A DNA stretch of 12,487 nt, taken from contig CANQFF010000026.1 of NCBI GenBank assembly GCA_947598345.1, positions 1 through 12,487 on the forward strand, given 5' to 3'. This document shows, piece after piece, positions 6,506 to 12,487 of this stretch (position 1 is the stretch's first letter; every line of letters begins with the position of its first letter). Made by a program: the position numbers and the translations under genes. The notes under the pieces were generated by a model that saw nothing but the letters and a program-made list of their open reading frames with translations, ran no database searches and was not told the DNA's origin. Origin of the DNA: an uncultured Bacilli bacterium (GTDB lineage: Bacteria; Bacillota_I; Bacilli_A; RF39; UBA660).

Positions 6506-6856
6506 ATGGGAGAAATTTATGTTTTTGGGCACAAAAAACCTGATACTGATACAGTTACATCATCAATAGCTTTATCATACTTAAAAAACAAATTAGGTTT
6601 CAAAACTAAACCAATGATATTGGGAGAGATTAATAATGAAACTAAATTTGTACTAGATTATTTTAATGTTCCAGTTCCACAATATTTAAATGATGTAAAG
6701 TTACAAATAAAGGATTTAAATTATCATAAAAATTGTTTTATACATGAAGATAGTTCTTTAGGTAAAGCTTATGATTATATGACTGATATGAATATAACAG
6801 GTGTTCCCATAGTTGATAAAGAAAATAAGTTTGAGGGTATACTTACTTCTAAATGA
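6506..6856 (+). CDS. ppaC: CBS-type Mn pyrophosphatase, N-terminal fragment of a split gene
   Basis: This 117-codon frame encodes the first part of a family II (DHH) inorganic pyrophosphatase, which splits pyrophosphate into phosphate in the cytoplasm. It carries the metal-binding motif GHKKPDTDTVTSS (ligands H9, D13, D15). It then carries the start of a CBS domain (about residues 70-117) ending in FEGILTSK, where TGA interrupts it. In the family this point is a Thr-x-x-Asp motif: T115 is present, and the Asp position is where the frame breaks. ATG 6506 is preferred because GGGGAAG lies about 9 nt upstream; an in-frame GTG at 6497 touches that site. The TGA overlaps the ATG of the second frame (ATGA), so reinitiation is possible. 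Alone this fragment cannot be active, since most catalytic residues lie in the second frame. Confidence 0.85.
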   Translation: MGEIYVFGHKKPDTDTVTSSIALSYLKNKLGFKTKPMILGEINNETKFVLDYFNVPVPQYLNDVKLQIKDLNYHKNCFIHEDSSLGKAYDYMTDMNITGVPIVDKENKFEGILTSK

Positions 6857-8121
6857 TAGGCTCTGAATTAATATATGGAGATTATACTAAATTAAAAACT
6901 TCTTACGATAATATAGTTGAAATATTAAATGGAGAAGAAATATTAAAATTTGATAAACAAATATTAGGTAATATTATTGTTCCTTCGTATAGGAGTACAA
7001 CATTTCTAAATACATTGGAATTAAAAGATGACACTATAATGATAGTAGGAGATAGACATAGTCTGATAGAAGCGGCTGTAAATAGTAAAATAAAATTATT
7101 AATTATTGTTGGTAATTCCGAAATTAAACCTGAGCACATTCAAATTGCTAGAGTAAATAGAGTTAATATAATTAGAACTAAGTATGATACATTTAGAGCT
7201 TCAAAATTAATTAATCTATCTAATTACTGTAAAAATTTACTTACTGATGAAAGAAATATAAGTTTTAATGAAAATGATTATTATGACTATTTTAAAGAAA
7301 GAAGTATGAAATATGGTTATAATAATTATCCTGTAATAGATAATGATGGTGTATGCCTTGGCCTTATAAGAATAACAGATATAAACAAAAAGAATAGAAA
7401 AAAGGTTATATTAGTAGATCATAATGATTCTGAGCAAAGTGCGGAAGGTATTTCAGAAGCAGAAATACTAGAAATAGTTGATCATCACAATATAGGTGCA
7501 TTAACTACTAATATGCCAATTAATTTTAGAAGTATGACTGTTGGTAGTACGAATACTATTTTATATTCTATGTATGTTGAAAACAATGTGCAGATACCAA
7601 AGCAAATAGCTGGATTGATGTTAAGTGGAATAATATCTGACACATTAAAGTTTACAAGTCCTACTACAACTGAATATGATAAATTTGTTGCAGATCGTTT
7701 ATTATCTATTTCAGGTTTAGATATAGATGAATATGCTAAATTAATGTTTAAACAAGGAACTAAATTAAAGGGTAAAACTATTGAAGAAATAATAGAAGGT
7801 GATTTGAAAACATATAATGTAGACAGTAAAAAAATAGCAATATCTCAAGTATTAACTTTTGATTCAGATGAATTTTTAAACAAAAAAGATGACTATTTAA
7901 AAGCAATAGATAATATGAAAAAAAGTAGAGATTTTGATTTATTTGTACTTTGTGTAACAGATATTTTAAAGAGTGGATCTTATATTTTTTATGATGAGGC
8001 AAATGAACAAATAATACAGGATGCGTTTAATATTGATAGTATATTTGAAGGCTTTTTCTTAGAAAAATGTTTATCTAGAAAAAAACAAGTAGTACCAGCT
8101 ATTATGAATATACTTAGATAA
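6853..8121 (+). CDS. ppaC: CBS-DRTGG Mn pyrophosphatase, C-terminal fragment of a split gene
   Basis: The 422-residue frame picks up where the previous one stops. It holds a DRTGG-like domain (about residues 35-130), a second CBS region (about 135-180, ending LIRITDI) and the remaining pyrophosphatase core. The core shows ILVDHND (D189), the DHH signature at D210-H211-H212, GIISDTLKF (from G259) and the C-terminal substrate motif SRKKQ (408-412). The match to B. subtilis PpaC is obvious through GLMLSGIISD and RKKQVVP. Together the two frames make 539 residues, the usual size of CBS-containing family members, in which adenine nucleotides bound to the CBS pair control activity. A weak GAGGG lies 15 nt before the ATG, so translation here probably depends on coupling. 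The frame is otherwise intact, which argues against old decay. Confidence 0.85.
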   Translation: MIGSELIYGDYTKLKTSYDNIVEILNGEEILKFDKQILGNIIVPSYRSTTFLNTLELKDDTIMIVGDRHSLIEAAVNSKIKLLIIVGNSEIKPEHIQIARVNRVNIIRTKYDTFRASKLINLSNYCKNLLTDERNISFNENDYYDYFKERSMKYGYNNYPVIDNDGVCLGLIRITDINKKNRKKVILVDHNDSEQSAEGISEAEILEIVDHHNIGALTTNMPINFRSMTVGSTNTILYSMYVENNVQIPKQIAGLMLSGIISDTLKFTSPTTTEYDKFVADRLLSISGLDIDEYAKLMFKQGTKLKGKTIEEIIEGDLKTYNVDSKKIAISQVLTFDSDEFLNKKDDYLKAIDNMKKSRDFDLFVLCVTDILKSGSYIFYDEANEQIIQDAFNIDSIFEGFFLEKCLSRKKQVVPAIMNILR

Positions 8122-8151
8122 TATGTTTTTACATTTACACATAAATTTTAC

Positions 8152-8180
8152 TTATTTTTAATTGATTAGTATGCTATAAT
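8152..8180 (+). promoter_or_regulatory. Extended -10 promoter of the yqeG-yqeH operon
   Basis: TGCTATAAT (8172-8180) is an extended -10 element. TTATTT at 8152-8157, 17 bp upstream, is a weak -35. Transcription should begin near 8187, before the AAGGTG site at 8203-8208. Confidence 0.6.
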
Positions 8181-8213
8181 GTGATAAAATTGTTATAGAA
8201 TGAAGGTGTTGAT

Positions 8214-8735
8214 ATGGAAATATATGTTCCAGACATTTATCAAGAAGATATATACAAACTAGATTACGATGCATTAGCATCTAGAGGAATAAAATGTTTA
8301 ATATTTGATCTTGATAACACTCTTGTTACTATAAATGAAAAATTACCGAGAAAAGAAAATAAAGAATTATTTAAATCTTTAAAAGAAAAGGGATTTAAAA
8401 TATATATTGTATCAAATAGTATTAGGTCGCGTGTAAAACCTTTTCACGAGGAACTTAAGGTTGAATATTTACCTAGTGCGAAAAAACCTAATATAGAAAA
8501 ATTAAATAATTTGGTTAAAAATAGTAAATTTGGGTTAGATGAAATAGCTATGATTGGTGATTCTATGATGGATGATGTTGTTTGTGGTAACATGATAGGG
8601 ATAACAACAATATTATTAGATCAGATTAGCAAAAGAGAATTTCCTTTAGCTAAATTAAGAAGATTTAAAGAGAAAAAAATTCAAAAAAAATTAAGAAATA
8701 AAGATTTATTTACAAAAGGAAGATACTATGTATAA
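8214..8735 (+). CDS. yqeG: YqeG-family HAD phosphatase
   Basis: The 173-residue protein is a small HAD superfamily (IIIA-type) phosphatase. Motif I is FDLDNTL with D32 and D34, motif II is the serine-asparagine of IVSNS (67-68), motif III is a lysine of SAKKP (about 90-91) and motif IV is GDSMMDD (115-121). The tail is basic. Length and sequence match YqeG, whose gene precedes yqeH in many Bacillota. Its natural substrate is not well established; it resembles mitochondrial phosphatidylglycerophosphate phosphatases. AAGGTG lies 5 nt before the ATG. Its end overlaps the start of yqeH by 8 nt, which implies translational coupling. Confidence 0.88.
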   Translation: MEIYVPDIYQEDIYKLDYDALASRGIKCLIFDLDNTLVTINEKLPRKENKELFKSLKEKGFKIYIVSNSIRSRVKPFHEELKVEYLPSAKKPNIEKLNNLVKNSKFGLDEIAMIGDSMMDDVVCGNMIGITTILLDQISKREFPLAKLRRFKEKKIQKKLRNKDLFTKGRYYV

Positions 8736-9711
8736 ATGTAGTGGTTGTGGTGCAATACTACAAGACACCAATAAAGATGAAATAGGATATACTCCTAATA
8801 TTTTAAATACTTTATGCGAAAGATGTTTTAGAATAAAAAACTACAACTCGTACAAACTAGTAACAAAAGATAACGATGATTATATAAATATACTAAAAAA
8901 AATAAATGAATCTGACGACTTAGTTATATTAGTAGTAGATATTTTTAATATAACTGAGAATTTGGAAAAAATAGCTAATTATATTAATAATAATATTTTA
9001 CTAGTATTAACAAAAAGAGATATATTACCAAAATCTTGCTATGATGAAAAATTAAAAAAATATTTTGATAAATATGAATTAAATATTTTGGATAAAGTTA
9101 TAATAAGCAGTAAAAAAAATTATAATGTAGATGAATTATATGATAAAATTTATCAATATAAAACAAGTAATAAAGTCTATGTTGTTGGTTATACAAACTC
9201 TGGTAAGAGTACCATGATAAATAAAATTATAACAAATTATTCTAATAATGATAGTTTTATAACAACTAGTAGTCTTCCTTCTACTACAATAGATGTAATT
9301 GAAGTTAGAATTAACGAAAATTTAAATATTATTGATACACCAGGTTTGTTAGATAGTGGTGATATTATTAATTATTTAGATGAATCTAGTATAAAAAAAA
9401 TTATTCCAACTACAGAAATAAAGCCTATAACATATCAAGTAAGAGATAAACAATCAATAATTATAGATGATATAGCTAGAATAGATATAGAAGAAAAAAA
9501 TAGTGTTACTATTTATGTATCTAATAATCTAAAAATAAGAAGAGCATATAAACAAGGTAAAACTGATATGATAAGAAAAGAATTTTTACTTGATGAGAAA
9601 GAAGACATAGTAATACAAGGTTTAGGTTTTATAAAGTTTACAAATAAATCAAAAGTTGTTATATATGTAAAATATGATTGTAATGTTTTTAAAAGAAAGA
9701 ATTTAATATGA
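8728..9711 (+). CDS. yqeH: YqeH, circularly permuted ribosome-assembly GTPase
   Basis: The 327-residue protein opens with a treble-clef-like zinc finger (C4/C7 and C30/C33). A GTPase domain follows in permuted order: G4 TKRD (95-98), G5-like SSKK (127-130), G1 GYTNSGKS (154-161) and G3 DTPG (203-206). This order and the leading zinc finger mark YqeH, which in B. subtilis is needed for maturation of the 30S ribosomal subunit. The C-terminal region (about 225-327) should bind RNA or ribosomal partners. It is somewhat shorter than the B. subtilis protein. The gene overlaps yqeG by 8 nt. It ends in TGA, and its stop is followed at once by the ribosome site of the next gene, so all are probably one transcript. 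Confidence 0.92.
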   Translation: MYKCSGCGAILQDTNKDEIGYTPNILNTLCERCFRIKNYNSYKLVTKDNDDYINILKKINESDDLVILVVDIFNITENLEKIANYINNNILLVLTKRDILPKSCYDEKLKKYFDKYELNILDKVIISSKKNYNVDELYDKIYQYKTSNKVYVVGYTNSGKSTMINKIITNYSNNDSFITTSSLPSTTIDVIEVRINENLNIIDTPGLLDSGDIINYLDESSIKKIIPTTEIKPITYQVRDKQSIIIDDIARIDIEEKNSVTIYVSNNLKIRRAYKQGKTDMIRKEFLLDEKEDIVIQGLGFIKFTNKSKVVIYVKYDCNVFKRKNLI

Positions 9712-9721
9712 GGGTGATAAT

Positions 9722-10894
9722 ATGGCTAATGAAAATAGTGTAAAAAAGGCTAATACTAGTAAGAGTAAATATAGAAAAAAATATACTAGTAAAAACAATA
9801 ACAAAAGTAAAACTAATAATAAAAATGTAAAAAATAATACTAAAGTTAAAACTAGTAATAAAAATATTAAAAATAATACTAAAGTTAAAACTAGTAATAA
9901 AAATACTAAAAATAATACTAAACCAAGTGATGTTATAATTAAAACTGATGAAACTGTAACTAAAAAAAATGTAGATAATATCGATACTGTTTTAACCGAT
10001 AATACTGTAGAAGAAAATACCCCTACTGTAAGTAAAGATGACAACACTTCAAAGGGTTATGTAGAAAATAAAAATAATATAATGTTTTTAGTGGTATTAG
10101 TTATTATCTTAATAATTACTATATTATTACTTCCAAAAATTTATGATTTTATTGAAAAAGTAAATGTTCCTAAAGTGGAAGTTGTAGATGAGCAAGAAGA
10201 AGATGATGAAAAAATCATAGATGATGAAATGATGGAAAGTATACATTTTCCTTTAATGAGAAATAGTATATATAATGTAAATACTTATTATAATTTGGAT
10301 AAATTTACAATTTCTAATATGTCTAATAGTGATATTATTTTATCTGCTTTTTTAAACATAGATGAGGTATTTATCGAACCATTTGAAAGTGTTGGAAGTT
10401 GTACAAACATTTCGGCCTCATTCAATGTTAGTTTTATAGATTTGAGAATTAAAAATATATTAGGAAAAAATGTAAAATATACATTGGAAAATTTCTATGT
10501 TCCAGACGATGGTTCGTCTTCATATCCAGGTGAGTGGTATTACGATTCTGCAAATAACAGATTTATATATAATGGTGTATGCTCATCTCAAAATTCAACT
10601 ACTTCATATTATGATTTAAAACAATTAATAGATATTAAATATGAAGGTAATGATATAGTTGCAAATTATTATATAGGATTTGCAGTTGTAAATCAAAATA
10701 ATTATGTAATTTATAGTGATCCTTCTTTAAAAACAGAAATATCATCTGGTCAATTTATAAATAAAGAAGATTTGGAAATGAAATTTGAAAAAATAGATAA
10801 TAAAAGGAAAAATGTATATAGATATACATTTAAAGATGATAGATGTAGTTATAAAGATTATTGTTTATATAGTGGGGAATGGGTAAATGAATAA
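9722..10894 (+). CDS. Single-pass membrane protein with basic repeat-bearing N-terminal arm
   Basis: I do not recognise this 390-residue protein. Residues 1-115 are low-complexity and rich in Lys, Asn, Thr and Ser, with a strong positive charge in the first 70. They include two identical-length 13-residue repeats plus part of a third (35-67). A hydrophobic membrane segment spans about 120-138. It is followed by an acidic run (DEQEEDDEK) and a folded-looking C-terminal domain with aromatic residues and several cysteines (GSCTN, NGVCSS, RCSYKDYC). Basic residues before the segment suggest the N-terminus is inside and the C-terminal domain outside. AGGGTGAT lies directly after the yqeH stop, 10 nt away. 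The end overlaps the next gene by 8 nt. A cell-surface or envelope-associated role is likely; nothing more specific can be supported. Confidence 0.75.
   Translation: MANENSVKKANTSKSKYRKKYTSKNNNKSKTNNKNVKNNTKVKTSNKNIKNNTKVKTSNKNTKNNTKPSDVIIKTDETVTKKNVDNIDTVLTDNTVEENTPTVSKDDNTSKGYVENKNNIMFLVVLVIILIITILLLPKIYDFIEKVNVPKVEVVDEQEEDDEKIIDDEMMESIHFPLMRNSIYNVNTYYNLDKFTISNMSNSDIILSAFLNIDEVFIEPFESVGSCTNISASFNVSFIDLRIKNILGKNVKYTLENFYVPDDGSSSYPGEWYYDSANNRFIYNGVCSSQNSTTSYYDLKQLIDIKYEGNDIVANYYIGFAVVNQNNYVIYSDPSLKTEISSGQFINKEDLEMKFEKIDNKRKNVYRYTFKDDRCSYKDYCLYSGEWVNE
9824..9922 (+). repeat. 39-bp tandem repeat within a coding region, 2.5 copies
   Basis: Copies at 9824-9862 and 9863-9901 are nearly identical at the DNA level, and a partial third covers 9902-9922. 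Each encodes a 13-residue unit of the form N-x-KNNTKVKTSNK. The repeat length is a multiple of three, so changes in copy number would keep the frame and alter only the length of the cytoplasmic arm. Confidence 0.85.
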
Positions 10895-11387
10895 TGCTAC
10901 TGACGGCTTTAATGAAAGAATTGTGTACATACAAAATTCTAATGGTCAAAATAATTTAAGTAATAATTCGATTGATTTTGATAATTCATATGCTAAAATG
11001 AAAGCAGATGAAAGAGGTTTTAATTCAAATATAAAAACTACTGGTGAGGATAAGGTTTTTACAACTGTACAAGCACGAGGCGAAAAAGAAAATTTTGTTG
11101 TCGTAAATACAAAGGTAGAAAATGTAAATTCTACTCCTAGTCCAAACGATCCAGTGAAAGTCGCACGAGAAAGAAATGTGGGATTTGATCTCAATCAAAA
11201 TAATATGAATAAAAATTCTATGAGTGGCTTTCATACGAATCTAAAAGGTTTAAAACCAAATACAGGTTTTAATAATAATTCAAATTCTTTAATGAATCAT
11301 AATATGAATGGTCTTGGAAATAGAATGAATAATTTAGGACCTAAACCACAAGGATTAATGAGTCAACACAATAATTTATTTAAGTAA
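10887..11387 (+). CDS. Asn-rich low-complexity protein of unknown function
   Basis: This 166-residue protein is not recognised. It is rich in Asn (especially the last 60 residues, with runs such as NSNSLMNHNMNGLGNRMNN), Met and Gly. It has no signal peptide or membrane segment and few aromatic residues, so it is probably soluble and largely unstructured. The middle part (about residues 45-105) is more varied, with charged and Val-rich stretches (TTVQARGEKENFVVVNTKVENV), and may fold. The ATG overlaps the end of the membrane-protein gene by 8 nt and uses the GGGGAATGGG region as its ribosome site, so the two are probably co-translated. It ends the yqeG-yqeH transcript; no clear terminator separates it from the next promoter. 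Codon use and AT content match its neighbours. Confidence 0.65.
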   Translation: MNNATDGFNERIVYIQNSNGQNNLSNNSIDFDNSYAKMKADERGFNSNIKTTGEDKVFTTVQARGEKENFVVVNTKVENVNSTPSPNDPVKVARERNVGFDLNQNNMNKNSMSGFHTNLKGLKPNTGFNNNSNSLMNHNMNGLGNRMNNLGPKPQGLMSQHNNLFK

Positions 11388-11390
11388 ATA

Positions 11391-11419
11391 TTGTATTAAA
11401 AATTTAAATGTGCTATAAT
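11391..11419 (+). promoter_or_regulatory. Strong promoter of the 6S RNA
   Basis: TTGTAT (11391-11396) and TATAAT (11414-11419) lie 17 bp apart, and TGC before TATAAT adds an extended -10. The predicted start, near 11426, coincides with the first base of the closing stem of the RNA. This is one of the best promoters in the window. Confidence 0.8.
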
Positions 11420-11425
11420 TAATAT

Positions 11426-11598
11426 GCTGGAAGAAACGATAAGTCCAATATGAAAAACCTACTAATCGAAATATAGGGAATCTAATTCATAGCTGGTGTT
11501 GAAGACCCATTAATTTGGGGATCCTAAAAGTTATGATGTGATACCCACCTGGGAGACTAGGTTTTATTCGATTCGGGACACCGTTCTTCTGGCTTTTT
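11426..11598 (+). ncRNA. ssrS: 6S RNA
   Basis: No ORF covers this stretch, yet it is more GC-balanced than its surroundings and folds into a long rod. The closing stem is GCTGGAAGAA (11426-11435) with TTCTTCTGGC (11584-11593), two wobble pairs included. Further in, AATCGAA (11464-11470) pairs with TTCGATT (11567-11573) and TCATAGC (11488-11494) with GTTATGA (11530-11536). CCCA and TGGG (11506-11519) form the top hairpin. A small hairpin ACCT/AGGT (11547-11562) sits on the 3' side, where 6S RNAs carry one beside the central bubble, and the GATACCCACCT stretch is one I associate with Bacillota 6S RNA. The 3' stem arm runs into TTTTT, giving a built-in terminator. 6S RNA binds the housekeeping RNA polymerase and mimics an open promoter. 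Length (about 173 nt) and promoter fit; the call rests on remembered motifs and folding by eye. Confidence 0.75.
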
Positions 11599-11609
11599 AA
11601 TATTTAAAA

Positions 11610-11615
11610 TATAAT
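11610..11615 (+). promoter_or_regulatory. Possible -10 box of the exonuclease gene
   Basis: TATAAT lies 19 nt before the chosen ATG, with no good -35. If used, transcription starts near 11622, just before GGAGG (11626-11630). Readthrough from the 6S promoter is the alternative source of transcript. Confidence 0.4.
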
Positions 11616-11634
11616 GTTAGTTAGTGGAGGTAAT

Positions 11635-12249
11635 ATGATTAGTGAGTTAACATTACTGGATACGACATTTGTTATATTTGATTTGGAAACAACAGGTTTA
11701 TATCCATCATCAGGAGATTCTATAATAGAAATAGGAGCAGTAAAAATTAAAAATGGTAAAATAATAGATAGATATGATGAATTAATAAAACCTGAAAAAA
11801 TTTTAAGTGAAGAAATAATTAAAATAACTGGTATAACTAATGAAATGTTAAAGGGTAAGCGAAGCGAAAAAGAATGTGTTAAAGATTTTATGTTATGGGT
11901 AGGTGACTTACCAATGGTTGCTCATAATGCAAAATTTGATATTTCATTTATTGATATGGCTTGCTTAAAATATAATTTTGATAATATAAAAAATATGGTT
12001 ATAGATACACTTGGAATATCTAGATATTTAGAGTCTAGTGAAAGAAAGCATAGTTTAGCTGAATTAGTAAAAAGGTATGATATACCTTGGGACGAAAATA
12101 AACATCATAGAGCAGATTATGATAGTGAAGGTACAGCATTTATATTTTATAAAATGCTTCAAAAACTAGCTTTAAATGGTTTTAATAAAATAGAAGATAT
12201 ATCTAAATATCCATTTATGGTAATTAGAAAAGGTAGTATTAATACTTAA
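11635..12249 (+). CDS. Stand-alone DEDDh 3'-5' exonuclease, PolC-proofreading-like
   Basis: The 204-residue protein is a complete DnaQ-superfamily exonuclease that would remove nucleotides from DNA or RNA 3' ends using two metal ions. Exo I is FDLETTG (D16, E18), Exo II is AHNAKFD (D102) and Exo III is HHRADYDSEGT (H158, D163). The wording GITNEMLKG, IDTLGISRYL and HHRADYD closely follows the proofreading domain inside Bacillota PolC, but no polymerase sequence follows; after the domain come about 25 residues and the stop. The start at 11635 is chosen because GGAGG lies 4 nt upstream; an in-frame ATG at 11614 has no ribosome site and would place the Shine-Dalgarno inside the gene. It follows the 6S RNA and ends at a terminator. 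It may be a repair or RNA-trimming exonuclease, or a proofreading subunit acting in trans. Confidence 0.85.
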   Translation: MISELTLLDTTFVIFDLETTGLYPSSGDSIIEIGAVKIKNGKIIDRYDELIKPEKILSEEIIKITGITNEMLKGKRSEKECVKDFMLWVGDLPMVAHNAKFDISFIDMACLKYNFDNIKNMVIDTLGISRYLESSERKHSLAELVKRYDIPWDENKHHRADYDSEGTAFIFYKMLQKLALNGFNKIEDISKYPFMVIRKGSINT

Positions 12250-12250
12250 A

Positions 12251-12270
12251 CTGTGAATCACAGCTTTTTT
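12251..12270 (+). terminator. Terminator after the exonuclease gene
   Basis: CTGTG (12251-12255) pairs with CACAG (12259-12263) around AAT, then CTTTTTT. It starts 2 nt after the stop codon. The stem is short but well placed. Confidence 0.7.
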
Positions 12271-12301
12271 ATTTATTAGGAAAGAGCTTGGTAAAAAATT
12301 C

Positions 12302-12338
12302 ATTACAAGCATTTGTTCATATGATGTAATTGCTTTGT
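12302..12338 (+). repeat. Imperfect palindrome upstream of tnpB remnant, possible left-end hairpin
   Basis: ATTACA (12302-12307) can pair with TGTAAT (12325-12330). Alternatively, ACAAGCA (12305-12311) can pair with TGCTTTGT (12331-12338) with one bulge. TCATATGA sits at the centre. IS200/IS605 elements carry subterminal hairpins read as single strands by their TnpA, so this could be the left end of the element. No terminal cleavage site was identified. Confidence 0.35.
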
Positions 12339-12350
12339 CAGGGTGGTGAT

Positions 12351-12487
12351 ATGATAAACATAATAAGAGGTTATATATTTAGATTATATCCTAATTTAGA
12401 ACAACAACAAATTTGGTTGTTCAAGATTTATTTATAATTATTTCTTAAATAAATATCCAAATTATATAAATGCATATAACTGTTGTA
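12351..12487 (+). pseudogene. tnpB: TnpB (IS200/IS605-type) gene remnant, frameshifted and cut by the window edge
   Basis: ATG 12351, after GGGTGGTGAT, begins MINIIRGYIFRLYPNLEQQQ, the standard start of TnpB (RAYKFRLYPN...EQ). The frame hits TAA 29 codons in. In another frame, from about 12410, the text continues FGCSRFIYNYFLNKYPNYI, the next conserved block of TnpB, and stays open to the edge. Between EQQQ and FGCSRF, intact proteins have about six further residues (a KT-like end before FGC). The damage is therefore best explained by a short deletion whose length is not a multiple of three. TnpB is an RNA-guided nuclease that helps IS200/IS605 elements persist. This copy should be inactive unless rescued. 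The rest of the gene and any guide RNA at the right end lie outside the window. Confidence 0.8.

Noticed and set aside
6845..6860. Programmed -1 ribosomal frameshift joining the pyrophosphatase frames
   Set aside because: The bases at the junction do not form an X-XXY-YYZ slippery site. Moving back one base would place the lysine tRNA on TAA. Reinitiation or a base change explains the arrangement better.
9703..10047. Minus-strand ORF of 114 codons rich in Leu, Val and Phe
   Set aside because: It is the complement of the Lys/Asn/Thr-rich repeat region of the membrane-protein gene, has no ribosome site, and its hydrophobicity is a by-product of AT-rich codons.
11426..11598. tmRNA, SRP RNA or RNase P RNA instead of 6S RNA
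   Set aside because: The stretch is much too short for RNase P RNA or tmRNA and has no tRNA-like ends or tag frame. No SRP-type Alu or GNRA-tip signature was found, and the rod shape with a side hairpin fits 6S RNA.
11614..11634. ATG 11614 as start of the exonuclease
   Set aside because: It would translate the GGAGG ribosome site as coding sequence and has none of its own.
1..12487. Mycoplasma genetic code (TGA = Trp)
   Set aside because: No gene contains in-frame TGA, tryptophans are TGG, and TGA ends yqeH at a natural place just before the next ribosome site.
1..12487. CRISPR array, tRNA or rRNA genes
   Set aside because: No regularly spaced repeats with unique spacers, no cloverleaf with a TTCRANNC arm, and no rRNA-like stretch were seen on either strand.

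Overview
The window is strongly AT-rich, with short intergenic gaps, purine-rich Shine-Dalgarno sites and near-consensus sigma-A promoters. It looks like a low-GC Gram-positive bacterium (Bacillota, or a Mollicutes-related lineage of the Bacilli type). The yqeG-yqeH gene order and a CBS-containing family II pyrophosphatase support this. Tryptophan is written TGG throughout, no gene has an internal in-frame TGA, and yqeH ends in TGA. The standard bacterial code (table 11) therefore fits better than the Mycoplasma code. I cannot name the genus.

Layout. The left edge holds the start of a minus-strand helix-turn-helix regulator. It is divergent from a three-gene unit (432-3899) encoding an SPFH/SHOCT protein, a double zinc-ribbon membrane protein and a Tim44-like/zinc-ribbon membrane protein. 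These look like counterparts of Bacillus subtilis YdjI, YdjG and YdjH, an envelope-stress module that works with PspA, but no pspA is visible here. The shared upstream region carries a 14-bp direct repeat placed near each candidate promoter, and the SPFH operon has a long, foldable 5' leader. Next come singly transcribed genes, most bounded by hairpin terminators: a membrane-anchored XRE-type regulator (4070-4762), a membrane-anchored thioredoxin-fold protein with a CPWC motif (4849-5520) and a TtcA-like PP-loop tRNA thiolase (5601-6428).

The middle (6506-8121) encodes a CBS-DRTGG family II manganese pyrophosphatase, but the reading frame is broken. The first 117 codons stop at a TGA that overlaps an ATG (ATGA), and the remaining 422 codons continue in another frame. 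The junction falls exactly on the conserved Thr-x-x-Asp motif of the first CBS domain. It may be a translationally coupled split gene, a fresh frameshift or a sequence error.

From 8214 to 11387 runs an apparent operon: yqeG (HAD phosphatase), yqeH (circularly permuted ribosome-assembly GTPase), then two unrecognised genes. These are a single-pass membrane protein with a basic, repeat-bearing cytoplasmic arm and an Asn-rich low-complexity protein. Adjacent genes overlap or nearly touch. A strong promoter then drives a structured RNA of about 173 nt that I call 6S RNA. It is followed by a stand-alone DEDDh exonuclease resembling the PolC proofreading domain, and a terminator. The right edge holds the beginning of a decayed IS200/IS605-type tnpB gene in which an internal deletion has shifted the frame.

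The main candidates for closer study are the split pyrophosphatase, the PspA-less SPFH/zinc-ribbon operon with its divergent regulator and repeats, and the unassigned pair of genes behind yqeH.
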